Positions 19,898 through 28,886 of a stretch of DNA of 64,000 nucleotides are shown in pieces. The stretch is taken from contig NZ_JOCB01000025.1 of assembly GCF_000718775.1 (NCBI RefSeq), positions 15,055-79,054 on the forward strand. The letters are read 5' to 3'. Below the pieces are notes generated by a model. The model was given only the letters and a program-made list of their open reading frames with translations. It had not been told where the DNA came from and made no database searches. Each line of letters begins with the position of its first letter. Positions within the stretch are counted from its first letter, which is position 1. The translations under genes and the position numbers were made by a program. The stretch is from Streptomyces sp. NRRL S-31 (GTDB taxonomy: Bacteria; Actinomycetota; Actinomycetes; Streptomycetales; Streptomycetaceae).

Positions 19898-21190
19898 TTA
19901 CTCTCCTTCAACCCGCATGATGCTGGCGACACCCCGCACGGTGTCGAGCTTGCGCAGTGCCTCGACGGTCCCGGAGAGGGCGGCGTCGAAGGCCCGGTGG
20001 GTGACGACGACGAGGGAGGCCTCGCCGTCCTTGCCCTGCTGCCGAACGGTGTCGATGGACACCCCGTGCTCGGCGAAGACGGTGGCGACCTGGGCGAGCA
20101 CGCCCGGCTTGTCGGCGACGTCGAGGCTGATGTGGTACCGCGTGACGACCTCGCCCATCGGGGAGACGGTCAGGTCGGCGTAGGCCGACTCGCCGGGCCC
20201 GGTGGTGCCGTTCAGCCGGTTGCGGCAGACGGCGACCAGGTCGCCGAGCACGGCGGAGGCGGTGGGCGAGCCGCCCGCGCCCGGGCCGTAGAACATCAGC
20301 TGTCCGGCGGCGTCGCTCTCCACGAAGACCGCGTTGTACGCGCCGCGCACGGAGGCGAGCGGATGACTCAGCGGGATCATGGCGGGGTGCACGCGCGCGG
20401 TGACGGACGTACCGTCGGCGGACCGCTCGCAGATGGCGAGCAGCTTGATGGTGCAGCCCATCTCCTTGGCGGAGCGGAAGTCGGCGGCGGTGACCTCGGT
20501 CATGCCCTCGCGGTGGACGTCGTCGAGGCGCACGCGCGTATGGAAGGCGATGCCGGCCAGGATGGCGGCCTTGGCGGCGGCGTCGAAGCCCTCGACGTCG
20601 GCGGTCGGGTCGGCTTCCGCGTACCCGAGGGCGGTGGCCTCGTCCAGGGCCTCCTGGTAGCCGGCGCCCGTGGAGTCCATCTTGTCGAGGATGAAGTTGG
20701 TGGTGCCGTTGACGATGCCGAGCACCCGGTTGACCTTGTCGCCGGCGAGGGACTCGCGCAGCGGCCGGATCAGCGGGATGGCGCCGGCGACGGCGGCCTC
20801 GTAGTAGAGGTCCTTGCCGTGCTGCCCGGCGGCGGCGTGCAGGGCGGCCCCGTCCTGGGCGAGCAGGGCCTTGTTGGCGGAGACGACGGAGGCGCCGTGC
20901 TCGAAGGCGGCGCTGATCAGCGTCCGGGCGGGCTCGATCCCCCCGATGACCTCGACCACGACGTCGATGTCCCCGCGTTTGACGAGGGCGGTCGCGTCGG
21001 TGGTGACCAGCGCGGGGTCGATGCCCTCGCGCGCCTTGCCGGTACGCCGTACCGCCACGCCGGCGAGCTCGACCGGGGCGCCGATGCGGGCGGCGAGGTC
21101 GGCGGCGTGCGTCGTCATGATGCGCGCCACCTCTGAGCCGACCACTCCACAGCCCAGTAGCGCCACCTTCAGCGGACGCGTACGCATCAT
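19898..21190 (-). CDS. hom: Homoserine dehydrogenase with C-terminal ACT domain
   Basis: NAD(P)H-dependent reduction of aspartate semialdehyde to homoserine, the branch point to threonine and methionine. The protein has about 430 residues: Rossmann domain with LLGCGVVGSEVARIM, then ANKALLAQDG and GIVNGTTNFILDKM, YQEALDEATALGYAEADPTADVEG, and a C-terminal ACT domain (about 350-430, YHISLDVADKPGVLAQVATVF) for threonine feedback. The start MMRTRPLKVALLG at 21190 has GAGG 4-7 nt upstream; an alternative ATG is at 21187. It heads the hom-thrC(-thrB) unit after a terminator. Confidence 0.95.
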   Translation of the reverse strand: MMRTRPLKVALLGCGVVGSEVARIMTTHAADLAARIGAPVELAGVAVRRTGKAREGIDPALVTTDATALVKRGDIDVVVEVIGGIEPARTLISAAFEHGASVVSANKALLAQDGAALHAAAGQHGKDLYYEAAVAGAIPLIRPLRESLAGDKVNRVLGIVNGTTNFILDKMDSTGAGYQEALDEATALGYAEADPTADVEGFDAAAKAAILAGIAFHTRVRLDDVHREGMTEVTAADFRSAKEMGCTIKLLAICERSADGTSVTARVHPAMIPLSHPLASVRGAYNAVFVESDAAGQLMFYGPGAGGSPTASAVLGDLVAVCRNRLNGTTGPGESAYADLTVSPMGEVVTRYHISLDVADKPGVLAQVATVFAEHGVSIDTVRQQGKDGEASLVVVTHRAFDAALSGTVEALRKLDTVRGVASIMRVEGE

Positions 21191-21292
21191 CCGACCTCGT
21201 TTCCTCATACCGTCTACGGTTGGTCCAGTCTCACTCACCGGACGGGAGTTTCTACCCTTGGTCCGGATCGTGAGACATCTATTTCATTTGTA

Positions 21293-21325
21293 CGGGGGTG
21301 GCGGACCGCAGATCTTCCACCCCCG
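21293..21325 (-). terminator. Terminator after lysA
   Basis: A 9-bp inverted repeat (CGGGGGTGG at 21293-21301, CCACCCCCG at 21317-21325) with a 15-nt loop lies 19 bp past the lysA stop. On the minus strand it is followed by the AT-rich TACAAATGAAATAG. It separates lysA from hom, so hom probably has its own promoter between 21195 and 21290. Confidence 0.7.
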
Positions 21326-21343
21326 CTGTTCCCGGCGGGCGGA

Positions 21344-22735
21344 TCACCCCACGTCGAGACGGAGGAGGTCCTCCTCCGTCTCCCGCCGGACGATCACCCG
21401 GGCCTCGCCGTCCCGCACGGCGACGACCGGCGGCCGGAGCACGTGGTTGTAGTTGCTGGCCATGGACCGGCAGTACGCGCCGGTGGCCGGCACGGCGAGC
21501 AGGTCACCCGGTGCCAGGTCGGACGGCAGGAACGCGTCCTTCACCACGATGTCCCCGCTCTCGCAGTGCTTGCCCACGACCCGGGCGAGCATCGGCTCGG
21601 CGTCGGAGGCGCGCGAGACGAGCGCGACGCTGTACTCGGCGTCGTACAGCGCCGTCCGGATGTTGTCCGACATGCCGCCGTCGACGGAGACGTAGGTGCG
21701 CAGCCCGTCCAGCGGCTTGACCGTGCCGACCTCGTACAGGGTGAACGCGGTGGGCCCCACGATGGCCCGTCCGGGCTCGACGGAGATCCGCGGCGTCCGC
21801 AGCCGGGCCGCCTCGCACTCCCGGGTGACGATCTCGGTCAGCGCCTTGGCGATCTCGTGCGGCTCACGCGGGTCGTCGTCGCTGGTGTAGGCGATGCCGA
21901 GGCCGCCGCCGAGGTCGATCTCGGGCAGTTCCACGCCGTGCTCGTCGCGCACGTCCCGCAGCAGTCCCACCACGCGGTGGGCGGCGACCTCGAACCCCGA
22001 CATGTCGAAGATCTGCGACCCGATGTGGGAGTGGATGCCGATCAGTTCCAGCCCGTCGAGCTGGAGGGCCCGCCGCACGGCCTCCGCGGCCTGCCCGCCG
22101 GCGAGCGGGATGCCGAACTTCTGGTCCTCGTGGGCGGTGGCGATGAACTCGTGCGTGTGCGCCTCCACCCCCACGGTGATCCGGATCTGCACCGGCTGCC
22201 GCCTGCCCAGCGACTGCGCGATGTGGGCGACCCGCACGATCTCCTGGAAGGAGTCGAGGACGATCCGGCCCACCCCCGCGCTCACCGCGCGGTGGATCTC
22301 CTCGACGGACTTGTTGTTGCCGTGGAAGGCGATGCGCTCCGCGGGCATCCCCGCGCTCAGCGCCGTGGCCAGCTCGCCCCCGGAACACACGTCCAGATTG
22401 AGCCCCTCCTCGTTCAGCCACCGCACGACGGCACGGGACAGGAACGCCTTCCCGGCGTAGAACACGTCGGCGTCCGGCCCGAACGCGGTACGCCAGGCAC
22501 GCGCCCGGGCCCGGAAGTCGTCCTCGTCGAGGACGTAGGCGGGGGTTCCGAACTCCTCGGCCAGCCGGGTCACGGACACCCCGCCGACGGTGAGGACCCC
22601 GTCCCCGTCCCGGCCGACGGTCTGGGCCCACACCTTCCGGTCCAGGGCGTTGAGGTCGGCGGGCGGCGCGGAGTAGTGCCCCTCAGGCAGGACGTCGGCG
22701 TGACGGGGTCCTGCGGGGTGGGCGGAACGGCTCAT
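21344..22735 (-). CDS. lysA: Diaminopimelate decarboxylase
   Basis: PLP enzyme of the alanine-racemase fold that turns meso-diaminopimelate into lysine. The 463-residue protein has the PLP lysine in [17 protein letters not shown], the GNNKS element ([12 protein letters not shown]), the glycine-rich phosphate loop [33 protein letters not shown], and the Cys-containing [10 protein letters not shown]. The ATG at 22735 was chosen; longer open frame upstream overlaps nrtL. The C-terminus is normal length. It ends before a clear terminator. Confidence 0.95.
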   Translation of the reverse strand: MSRSAHPAGPRHADVLPEGHYSAPPADLNALDRKVWAQTVGRDGDGVLTVGGVSVTRLAEEFGTPAYVLDEDDFRARARAWRTAFGPDADVFYAGKAFLSRAVVRWLNEEGLNLDVCSGGELATALSAGMPAERIAFHGNNKSVEEIHRAVSAGVGRIVLDSFQEIVRVAHIAQSLGRRQPVQIRITVGVEAHTHEFIATAHEDQKFGIPLAGGQAAEAVRRALQLDGLELIGIHSHIGSQIFDMSGFEVAAHRVVGLLRDVRDEHGVELPEIDLGGGLGIAYTSDDDPREPHEIAKALTEIVTRECEAARLRTPRISVEPGRAIVGPTAFTLYEVGTVKPLDGLRTYVSVDGGMSDNIRTALYDAEYSVALVSRASDAEPMLARVVGKHCESGDIVVKDAFLPSDLAPGDLLAVPATGAYCRSMASNYNHVLRPPVVAVRDGEARVIVRRETEEDLLRLDVG

Positions 22736-22790
22736 GACGTGACTCTCAGACTCTCTGTCTCTCTCCGGGACGCTTCTGCTCTCGGGCGTC

Positions 22791-23771
22791 TCAGAGATGT
22801 TCGGGTGCGTCGATGCCGAGCAAGGACAGGCCGCCGGCCAGCACCGTCCCGGCGGCTTCGGCGAGCGCCAGCCGGGCCTGGTGGGCGGCCGAGGGTTTCT
22901 CCTCGCCGACGGGCAGCACGCAGGGCAACAGGGCCAGCACGGCATCGGCGACGGTGACGAGATGCCGGGCGAGCCGATCCGGGGCACGGTGGGTGGCGGC
23001 CGCGGCGAGGATGCGGGGGTGATCGGCCAGGGGGGTCAGCAGGGGGTGGGACGCGTGGGGGGTGAGCGGGCCGGGCTCGGCGGCGAAGCCGAGGCGGGCG
23101 GCGTTGCGGCTGAGGGAGCGGACGCGGGCATGCGCGTACCGGACGCGGAAGAGGGGGTTGCCCTCCCGCTGGACCAGGTGGTCGGCGGTGATCCGGGGCC
23201 GGTCGTGCGGGGCGGGGTGCAGCAGCGCCCACCGGGCGGCGTCGGGACCGAGCGGGGCGGGGTCCTCCGGCGCGGGCACCGGCCGCAGGTTGACGGGCTC
23301 GCCGTGCTCGACGGTGGCCCGCCCGCCCTGGGTGCCCACGATGCGTACGACGGCGTCGGCGACGACCTCGGCCCGCACCTCGTACGGCACCCGCAACGCG
23401 ACGACCTGCCCGGCGAGGGCGTCCCCGTACCCGTACCGGGCGCCCTTCTCCCGCACCTCCCGCACCAGCCCGGTGACGGGATCGGCCTGCGCGTCGAGGC
23501 TGATGTTCAAGAACCCGGGCCCGGTCACGACGACGTCCCGGATACCGGCGGCACCGACGAGACGCGGCACCAGGATCTCGGCCACCCTGGCGGCCGGCTG
23601 CCCGGCCGGCCGGGCGAGCTGGAGCGCGATGGTGGTGGCGAAGTCCCCGCACCCCCCGGGCCCCGGCTCGGTCACCACGGCCCGCTCGGGCACGGTCACG
23701 CTCAGCTCCCCGTCATCGACAGCACGACGCACCGCGCGCAGCACGGTACGGGACAGCTCGACGGGGGTCAC
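22791..23771 (-). CDS. nrtL: ArgS-related protein lacking the catalytic domain (NrtL-like)
   Basis: The 326-residue protein joins two ends of arginyl-tRNA synthetase without the middle. Residues about 1-100 resemble the ArgS N-terminal tRNA-binding domain ([33 protein letters not shown]), and about 215-326 the DALR anticodon-binding domain ([37 protein letters not shown]). No HIGH or KMSKS motif is present, so it cannot charge tRNA. A protein of this design is named NrtL in actinobacterial annotation (recalled, not checked). The start GTG at 23771 has TACGCT exactly 6 nt upstream and no ribosome site, suggesting a leaderless mRNA. Function unknown; lysA follows 55 nt downstream. Confidence 0.75.
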   Translation of the reverse strand: MTPVELSRTVLRAVRRAVDDGELSVTVPERAVVTEPGPGGCGDFATTIALQLARPAGQPAARVAEILVPRLVGAAGIRDVVVTGPGFLNISLDAQADPVTGLVREVREKGARYGYGDALAGQVVALRVPYEVRAEVVADAVVRIVGTQGGRATVEHGEPVNLRPVPAPEDPAPLGPDAARWALLHPAPHDRPRITADHLVQREGNPLFRVRYAHARVRSLSRNAARLGFAAEPGPLTPHASHPLLTPLADHPRILAAAATHRAPDRLARHLVTVADAVLALLPCVLPVGEEKPSAAHQARLALAEAAGTVLAGGLSLLGIDAPEHL

Positions 23772-23853
23772 GGGACAAGCGTAGGGGAGGAGGGGGGTGG
23801 GCAGGCGAACCGGTTATCGCGACGGGGGCGGCGCGCGGGCCGTCCGGGTCGGG

Positions 23854-23937
23854 GGGCATCGCGGTTGGCTCGGCGCGCATCACGGCCGGCTCGGCGGGCA
23901 TCACGGCCGCCTCGGCGGGCATGCGGCCCGGCTCGGC
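23854..23937. repeat. Four 21-bp tandem repeats after the response-regulator gene
   Basis: Four units of exactly 21 bp (23854-23874, 23875-23895, 23896-23916, 23917-23937), each of the form GGGCATC-ACGGCC-GGCTCGGC with a few changes. The array starts 4 bp past the stop of the REC-domain gene. The C-terminal tail of that gene shows a related seven-residue period (PAE-, TEP-, AKP-rich), so the array may once have extended across the stop codon. Confidence 0.75.
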
Positions 23938-23941
23938 GAAC

Positions 23942-24694
23942 TCACCCGCCGCAGGACATGCCGCCGGGGACGCCGTCGGTGAGTTCGGGGGCGGGGGCGG
24001 CGGGGGGACCGGGCTTGGCGGGGAGGTCCGGTTCGGTGGGGAAACCGGGCTCCGCAGGACGAACCGACTCGGCGGGGAGACCGTCGCGCCGGGGTGCGTC
24101 GGATCCATCGTCGGAGTCGCCCTCGCGGGAGGCCGGGCCAGGATCAGGGGAACGGTCATCGTGACGGACGACGCCGAGCTCCCCGGAACCCGAGTCACAG
24201 CGGGAAACCCCAGGACCACCGGAGGAAGGAGGGCCACCAGCGACTTCCCCGCCCTCATCCCCGCTCGGGTCTCCTGACCCCTCTCCCCCAGGCTGCCCGG
24301 ACCGCTGCCCGTGCCCGGGCCGGCGCTCCATGAGGCCCTTGACGAGCCGCACCAGCTCGGCGGGCTCGAAGGGCTTGGCGAGGAAGGCGTCCACACCGAC
24401 GTCGAGGCCGGTCTCGACCTCGTACTCCGTACACGCGCTGATGATGGCGAGCGGAAGGTGGTGCGTACGGGGATCGGCGCGGAGCCGGGCGGCGGTGCGC
24501 AGGCCGTCGAGCCGAGGCATGGCGACGTCGAGCGTCACCACGTCGGGCTGCACCTCGTGCACCACATCCAGACACTCGGCACCATCGGCCGCGGTCACGA
24601 CCTCGAGCCCTTCCAGCTCGAGGTTGACCCTGATCAGTTGCCGGATGACCTTGTTGTCGTCCACAACAAGCACCCGACCCGAGGCGCCTGACAC
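23942..24694 (-). CDS. Response-regulator receiver-domain protein with long low-complexity tail
   Basis: The 250-residue product has one REC domain at about 6-125: RVLVVDDNKVIRQLI (acidic pair), VVTLDVAMPRLDGL with phosphoacceptor Asp in TLDVAMP, and DAFLAKPFEPAELVRL (conserved Lys). No DNA-binding domain follows. The remaining 115 residues are Gly/Pro/Glu/Asp-rich low complexity. It is thus a single-domain regulator and may act by protein contact. The GTG at 24694 has TACTCT 6 nt upstream and no ribosome site, pointing to a leaderless mRNA; longer in-frame GTGs exist up to 24748. No kinase is adjacent. Confidence 0.8.
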   Translation of the reverse strand: MSGASGRVLVVDDNKVIRQLIRVNLELEGLEVVTAADGAECLDVVHEVQPDVVTLDVAMPRLDGLRTAARLRADPRTHHLPLAIISACTEYEVETGLDVGVDAFLAKPFEPAELVRLVKGLMERRPGHGQRSGQPGGEGSGDPSGDEGGEVAGGPPSSGGPGVSRCDSGSGELGVVRHDDRSPDPGPASREGDSDDGSDAPRRDGLPAESVRPAEPGFPTEPDLPAKPGPPAAPAPELTDGVPGGMSCGG

Positions 24695-24860
24695 AAGTCG
24701 AGAGTAGGTCGGCACCGGCCACCGCGTCCGGGTTTTCCCCACTTCCACCCCCTACAGGGGGCCGGCTCACCCCGACGTGGGGAAACGGGTTCCTGATCAC
24801 CCCTCCGGACCTGCTAGTGTTCTACCCGTCGCCGCAAGCGAGAAGCACAGCGGCGGACAC

Positions 24861-24932
24861 GCCCCCGTAGCTCAGGGGATAGAGCAACGGCCTCCGGAGC
24901 CGTGTGCGCAGGTTCGAATCCTGCCGGGGGCA
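24861..24932 (+). tRNA. tRNA-Arg (anticodon CCG)
   Basis: A complete cloverleaf can be drawn: acceptor GCCCCCG (24861-24867) with CGGGGGC (24925-24931), discriminator A; D-stem GCTC/GAGC; anticodon stem ACGGC/GCCGT around CTCCGGA with anticodon CCG at 24894-24896; T-arm GCAGG/CCTGC with loop TTCGAAT. CCA is not encoded. The anticodon reads CGG, a frequent arginine codon in this genome. Confidence 0.97.
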
Positions 24933-24950
24933 CTCTGTATGAGGTGCCCA

Positions 24951-24990
24951 AAGACCCCGTCACCAGCGGAAGCGCTGAGGCCGGGGTCTT
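24951..24990 (+). terminator. tRNA-Arg terminator
   Basis: An interrupted hairpin: AAGACCCCG (24951-24959) pairs with CGGGGTCTT (24982-24990), and within it CAGCG (24964-24968) pairs with CGCTG (24973-24977). It lies 18 bp after the tRNA and ends in CTTCG. Confidence 0.75.
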
Positions 24991-25173
24991 CGCGTTTGTG
25001 CAGGCGTATGTGGCCCGGGGCGGCCGTATGTCGGGGTCTGTGGAGGCGGCGTGGACGGGATCTTGGAGCCTTGTCCCAGGTGAGTCGTGCTGTCTGCGGG
25101 CCTTCGGGTTCGGTGCGACAGTGACCTGCGGGCAGGAAGCTGATGTGTCGGATGCGTGCGCTTGGATGAGCGG

Positions 25174-25839
25174 GTGACCGTTCATGACGTTGCCCGACAC
25201 CTGCCCGAGATAGCAGTTCTCCGTGAGCACTGCCGCTCCATGGCCGTCCTGGAGGCGGTCCTGAGCCCTGAGTGGGAGAGCCGTCGCCACTGCTTCGACG
25301 ACCACTGGTCCGAGACGGAGTCGTTGGCCTCGATGCGGAGCGGGTCGGGCGACGAGTACTCGATCGTTTTCTCAGCCGCCGGCGCCTATGTGCGGGGATT
25401 CGATCACGAATCGCCCATGAGCCCTTATGCAGAGGACGGGCCCTGGCCCGGAGTGCTCGACGAGGTTCCTGAGGTCTTCCGGCCGTACGTCGAGGAGCCG
25501 GCGTTTTCGGACGAGGACGGGATGCCCATCGTCACTGCCTGTATGTGGCGGGAGACAGTCGACGACCGCTGGAAGGCGGGAACGATCGATTTCCCCGATG
25601 CGACAACAGAGGATCCGGACGGTGCCGGATACCTCTTCCAGTTGTTGGTAAATCGCACCCCGGAAGCGTTTCAGCGATGGGCCGAGGACTACTACGAGGT
25701 TCCGGTCGATCTGGAGGCCATCCGTCACGTCTTCTCTTCCCGCCCCCTGACCGAAGAAGTGGTCCGCACGTTGAACTCGGCAATCGTCCTGGCGGATCTC
25801 TCGGAGGACATCGCGGAGACCGGCTATCCGACGAGCTGA
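25174..25839 (+). CDS. Conserved hypothetical protein
   Basis: About 221 residues, acidic and soluble, starting VTVHDVARHLPEIAVLREHC from the GTG at 25174 (an in-frame GTG at 25156 is also possible; ribosome signals are weak for both). Visible features are WESRRHCFDDHWS, SMRSGSGDEYSIVFSAAGAY, RGFDHESPMSPY and many Trp/Asp residues. I recall similar uncharacterised proteins in Streptomyces but know no function. Its codon use matches the genome, though GC is slightly lower than in neighbours. A terminator follows 16 bp after the stop. Confidence 0.75.
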   Translation: MTVHDVARHLPEIAVLREHCRSMAVLEAVLSPEWESRRHCFDDHWSETESLASMRSGSGDEYSIVFSAAGAYVRGFDHESPMSPYAEDGPWPGVLDEVPEVFRPYVEEPAFSDEDGMPIVTACMWRETVDDRWKAGTIDFPDATTEDPDGAGYLFQLLVNRTPEAFQRWAEDYYEVPVDLEAIRHVFSSRPLTEEVVRTLNSAIVLADLSEDIAETGYPTS

Positions 25840-25855
25840 GACGTAGAGCACCAAT

Positions 25856-25885
25856 GAGCCCCCTGGACGCGATGCCAGGGGGCTC
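25856..25885 (+). terminator. Terminator after the hypothetical gene
   Basis: A perfect 11-bp inverted repeat (GAGCCCCCTGG at 25856-25866, CCAGGGGGCTC at 25875-25885) with an 8-nt loop, starting 16 bp after the stop codon at 25839. Confidence 0.85.
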
Positions 25886-26000
25886 GACAGGGGGCAGGGA
25901 TGCCTACTCGTACTCGCGCAGCAAGCCTTCGATACGCCGATTGGCGACGTCCTGTCGTCCGTCGCGGCACTTCGCCCAGCGTGGGAGGATCGAAGGTAGG

Positions 26001-26273
26001 ATGAGTAGCGTGGGTGATCTTACCGGTAAGTACTCAATCACCATGCCCCGCGATATCGCGGAAGCCGCCAAGGCGCGCAGCGGCCCTTCGGGGCTGTCCG
26101 CCTATGTCGCCGCCGCCGTTGCGCGCCAGATCGAGCGGGACAATCTCAACGAGCTCATCCAGGTCGCCGAGGCCGAGCACGGGCCTGTCACCGACGAAGA
26201 GGTCCAGGCCCTGCGCGACCAGCTCCACCAGGCCCGTCAGCAGCAAACGCGAGGAGGGGCGGACGCCGCGTGA
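26001..26273 (+). CDS. Antitoxin of a VapBC-like pair (ribbon-helix-helix type)
   Basis: The 90-residue protein starts MSSVGDLTGKYSITMPRDIA at the ATG at 26001; a GTG at 26010 is an alternative. The segment KYSITMPRDIAEAAKARSGP looks like the beta-strand and first helix of a ribbon-helix-helix DNA-binding fold, followed by LSAYVAAAVARQIERDN and an acidic helical tail that would bind the toxin. Its stop overlaps the toxin start (GTGA). Such antitoxins usually repress their own promoter, which should lie in 25890-26000. Confidence 0.8.
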   Translation: MSSVGDLTGKYSITMPRDIAEAAKARSGPSGLSAYVAAAVARQIERDNLNELIQVAEAEHGPVTDEEVQALRDQLHQARQQQTRGGADAA

Positions 26274-26686
26274 CCCGCCCCTTTCCCGCCACCCCGGGCG
26301 GCACCCTGGTCCTGGACAACGAAGGGCTCGCCAAAGCCGTCCTTCGCGACCGCACCGTCACCGGCTGGCTCGCCCTGGCTCGCGCCGACGATTTGCGGGT
26401 GACCACTTCCGCGGCCACCCTCGTGGAAGTGGTCCACCCCCGGATCAACCGCCCGGCCCTGGAGTGGACCCTCTCCCGCCTCGTCATCGAACCGGTCACC
26501 GAGCCCATCGCCCGCCACGCCGCCGCCCTCCTCGCCGACGCCGGCCTGCACGGCCACAAGTACGCCATCGACGCCATACTCGGCGCCACCGCCCTCGCTG
26601 CCACCGGTCCGACGACCGTTCTCACCTCGGACCCCGAGGATCTGACCGCCCTGTGCGGCTCTCGCGTCACCGTCATCAAGGTCTGA
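26270..26686 (+). CDS. PIN-domain toxin (VapC-like ribonuclease)
   Basis: The 138-residue product shows the four acidic residues of a PIN nuclease site: Asp16 (LVLDNEGLAK), Glu53 (ATLVEVVH), Asp101 (YAIDAILGATAL) and Asp121 (LTSDPEDL). VapC toxins cleave RNA, often tRNA or rRNA, using Mg2+. The GTG at 26270 overlaps the antitoxin TGA by 4 nt, so the two are translationally coupled. No inactivating change is seen, so the pair looks intact. Confidence 0.85.
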   Translation: MTRPFPATPGGTLVLDNEGLAKAVLRDRTVTGWLALARADDLRVTTSAATLVEVVHPRINRPALEWTLSRLVIEPVTEPIARHAAALLADAGLHGHKYAIDAILGATALAATGPTTVLTSDPEDLTALCGSRVTVIKV

Positions 26687-27045
26687 GCGTCGATTTCTCG
26701 CCTGCGGTACCGATCACCTTCGGCGTGCTCCTGGACGCATGGCGTTACGGGTGCCTCACGGGCGACCTCGACATGGCGGGAGCCAACGCGTGCCGACGGT
26801 GACGTCCCGGCGACCGATCTTCGTCGGCCGACCGTCGCGTCCCGGGGTCCGGTGGGCGGGGAGTGGTCCGACACCTTGCCGTCCGGGAGGAGCTGTCGCA
26901 TCCCTGTCAGTCACGCGGGGGTTCACCTGTGGACTGGGTCCCAGGATTCGTGGGCGTAAGGGCCGGGGTGTCGCTCTCCCGGTGAGCCCGGCTTCGGACG
27001 AACTCCGTGAGCCGCGCGCCCCATGTTCAACGCCGGCCGGGCACC
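26687..27045. other. Intergenic region, nothing recognised
   Basis: About 360 bp between the convergent ends of the toxin gene and the SWIM-domain gene. I see no supported ORF, RNA or repeat array and no strong hairpin. Confidence 0.5.
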
Positions 27046-28713
27046 TCACAGCCCGTGTTCGTCCATCAGCCGCATCAGGTTCCGCTTGCGCTTCTGGGTG
27101 GCGCGGAGGGCGGTGGCGTACGTGGTGAAGTCGTCCGGCGTGTTCAGGTTGCGGTGGCATTCGCGCATGCTCAACAGGAGGCTGGTGAGCTGCTCGTAGA
27201 CGTCGTTTCCTGTCTGGTGGAGGAGGGGCTCGATCAGGCGTCGGTACACCGCGAGCGCGTCGGCGGGGCGGGTGGTGCGGGACTGATCGGCGAGGGTGAG
27301 CCACTGGCTGTCATGGGCGCCGAACTCCGTGGCCGCCTGCCAGGCCGCCGCGGTGTCCTTGTCGTCGAGCAGGGCGTCGACCAAGGGCCGGCTGTCGTCG
27401 TGTCCCTTCCGTTCGGCGGCGGTGCGCAGCAGTGACAGGGCGCCTTCGCGCTCGGTGGGCCAGGAATCGGTTAGGTGGGCGGCCGCGCGGAGCTGACGGT
27501 AGGTGAGCAGGGTGCGGCGGGCGGTGAAGTGGTCGCGGCGCAGGGTGACGGCGTCGGCGGTCCGGTCGGCCTGCGTGTAGCGGTCGCAGAGGTGGTCGAC
27601 GAGGGCGGTGTCGACCTCGGCGAGGTTTTCGCTGTCCCTGATGCCGCGCTCGGCCCACTCCAGGGCCTCGTCAGGGCGGCCGGCGGTCTCCAGTTCGCGG
27701 GCGATGACCAGGTGGGTGTGGCCGTTGGGGGCGAGGTCTGCGGCGTGCACGGCGATCACCGTGTCGATGTCCCGCCCTGCCTTCGCCAAGCGCTGCATCA
27801 GGTGCTTCTCGGCCCAGCCCGTGCGGTTCGCCTCCCATGCCTCGACCGCTCGCCGGCGCAGTGCGCTCATCCCCTGCGCCCCGAGCAGGTCCTCGTAGTC
27901 CAGCGGGTCGATGCCGGTCAGGTCGGCCGCGTCGTCGAGCGTGTGCGTGATCAGCCAGTGCGCAAGCTCCTCCGGATCGGGGCGCGCGGCACGACAGGCA
28001 TCGCGATGGGCGTCGGCGAGGTCGCTGCCGATCCCCACGAGCCATCCGTCGGAGTCGTCGACGCTCTCCACCACCCCGGCCAGCAGCTCGATCGCCTCCC
28101 GCGCCAGCACCACCGCGTCGGCGACCCGGTCCGGGCCGGTCAGCGACCTGATCACGGACACCGCCTGCCCGGCCTGCTCCGCGTAAGCGCGAGCGTCGGC
28201 GTACTCGACGTAGCCGTACCGGGCGAAAGGACCGGTGTCGAGCAGCTCATGGAGGTGGGACCGGATCGCCGCCAGGTCTCCACGGGCACCCGCCGCGCGC
28301 GACTCCAGACGACGGCGCACGTTCCGGTCCACGGCGATCTCGTCCCGTACGAGAGCGAGTAGTTCACCTGCGGAGAGGCTGGACAGCCAGGCGTCCAGGT
28401 CCTTCTTCCGCTCCCTGGCCGTTTTCCTGAGGTGCGGCAGATCGTCCTGCCGGGCGATGACCGCGAGGCCGAGGGCCACCAAGTGCTTGCAGAAGTTGCC
28501 CTCCTGGCCGTACGGGCAGTCGCATTCCCCCGCCGGCCCCGCACGTCCACCGAGCACCAGTTCCACCGTGTAGCGCTCCGTGCCACGCACCGAGGCCCTG
28601 ATCCGGTCCTCGCCGACCTCGATCCCGGACACCGCGGCCAGATAGCCGACTCCGCGCTCGAACGAGCGGGCCCCGGCCAGCGTCTTCAGCTTCGCCTCGG
28701 TGAGACCGTCCAC
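27046..28713 (-). CDS. SWIM zinc-finger domain protein
   Basis: The 555-residue protein starts at GTG 28713 (MDGLTEAKLKTLAGARSFER) with GGAG 4 nt upstream. A SWIM motif (CxCx8CxH) is at Cys64, Cys66, Cys75, His77 (CDCPYGQEGNFCKH). The remainder (about 100-550) is helical and looks TPR-like (ALEWAERGIRDSENL, LAVYRRLIEPLLHQTG), ending in TQKRKRNLMRLMDEHGL. SWIM domains bind nucleic acid or protein; the precise role of this family is unknown. A much longer open frame runs upstream but is antisense to the secreted-protein gene region and is not supported. Confidence 0.85.
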   Translation of the reverse strand: MDGLTEAKLKTLAGARSFERGVGYLAAVSGIEVGEDRIRASVRGTERYTVELVLGGRAGPAGECDCPYGQEGNFCKHLVALGLAVIARQDDLPHLRKTARERKKDLDAWLSSLSAGELLALVRDEIAVDRNVRRRLESRAAGARGDLAAIRSHLHELLDTGPFARYGYVEYADARAYAEQAGQAVSVIRSLTGPDRVADAVVLAREAIELLAGVVESVDDSDGWLVGIGSDLADAHRDACRAARPDPEELAHWLITHTLDDAADLTGIDPLDYEDLLGAQGMSALRRRAVEAWEANRTGWAEKHLMQRLAKAGRDIDTVIAVHAADLAPNGHTHLVIARELETAGRPDEALEWAERGIRDSENLAEVDTALVDHLCDRYTQADRTADAVTLRRDHFTARRTLLTYRQLRAAAHLTDSWPTEREGALSLLRTAAERKGHDDSRPLVDALLDDKDTAAAWQAATEFGAHDSQWLTLADQSRTTRPADALAVYRRLIEPLLHQTGNDVYEQLTSLLLSMRECHRNLNTPDDFTTYATALRATQKRKRNLMRLMDEHGL

Positions 28714-28847
28714 GATTCTCCGTAGTCCAAGTGGGCCGAGTGAATGATGCGACCCGGGCTTCGTGCGGCGGCCCACACCGTAGCGGCTGCCCGTCGGGCG
28801 GGGCGAGCGGGCGGTGCGCCTACGGGGCTTCTTCAGGGCATGGCGTC

Positions 28848-28880
28848 GAACGGGAGCGGACCATGTGCTCGCTCCCGTTC
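28848..28880 (-). terminator. Terminator after the secreted-protein gene
   Basis: An 11-bp perfect inverted repeat (GAACGGGAGCG at 28848-28858, CGCTCCCGTTC at 28870-28880) with an 11-nt loop, 6 bp past the stop at 28887 on the minus strand. Confidence 0.8.
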
Positions 28881-28886
28881 GGTCCG

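Noticed and set aside
25545..26000. Upstream extension of the antitoxin frame to 242 codons
   Set aside because: It overlaps the 3' half of the hypothetical gene and its terminator. The compact 90-residue antitoxin fits the family.
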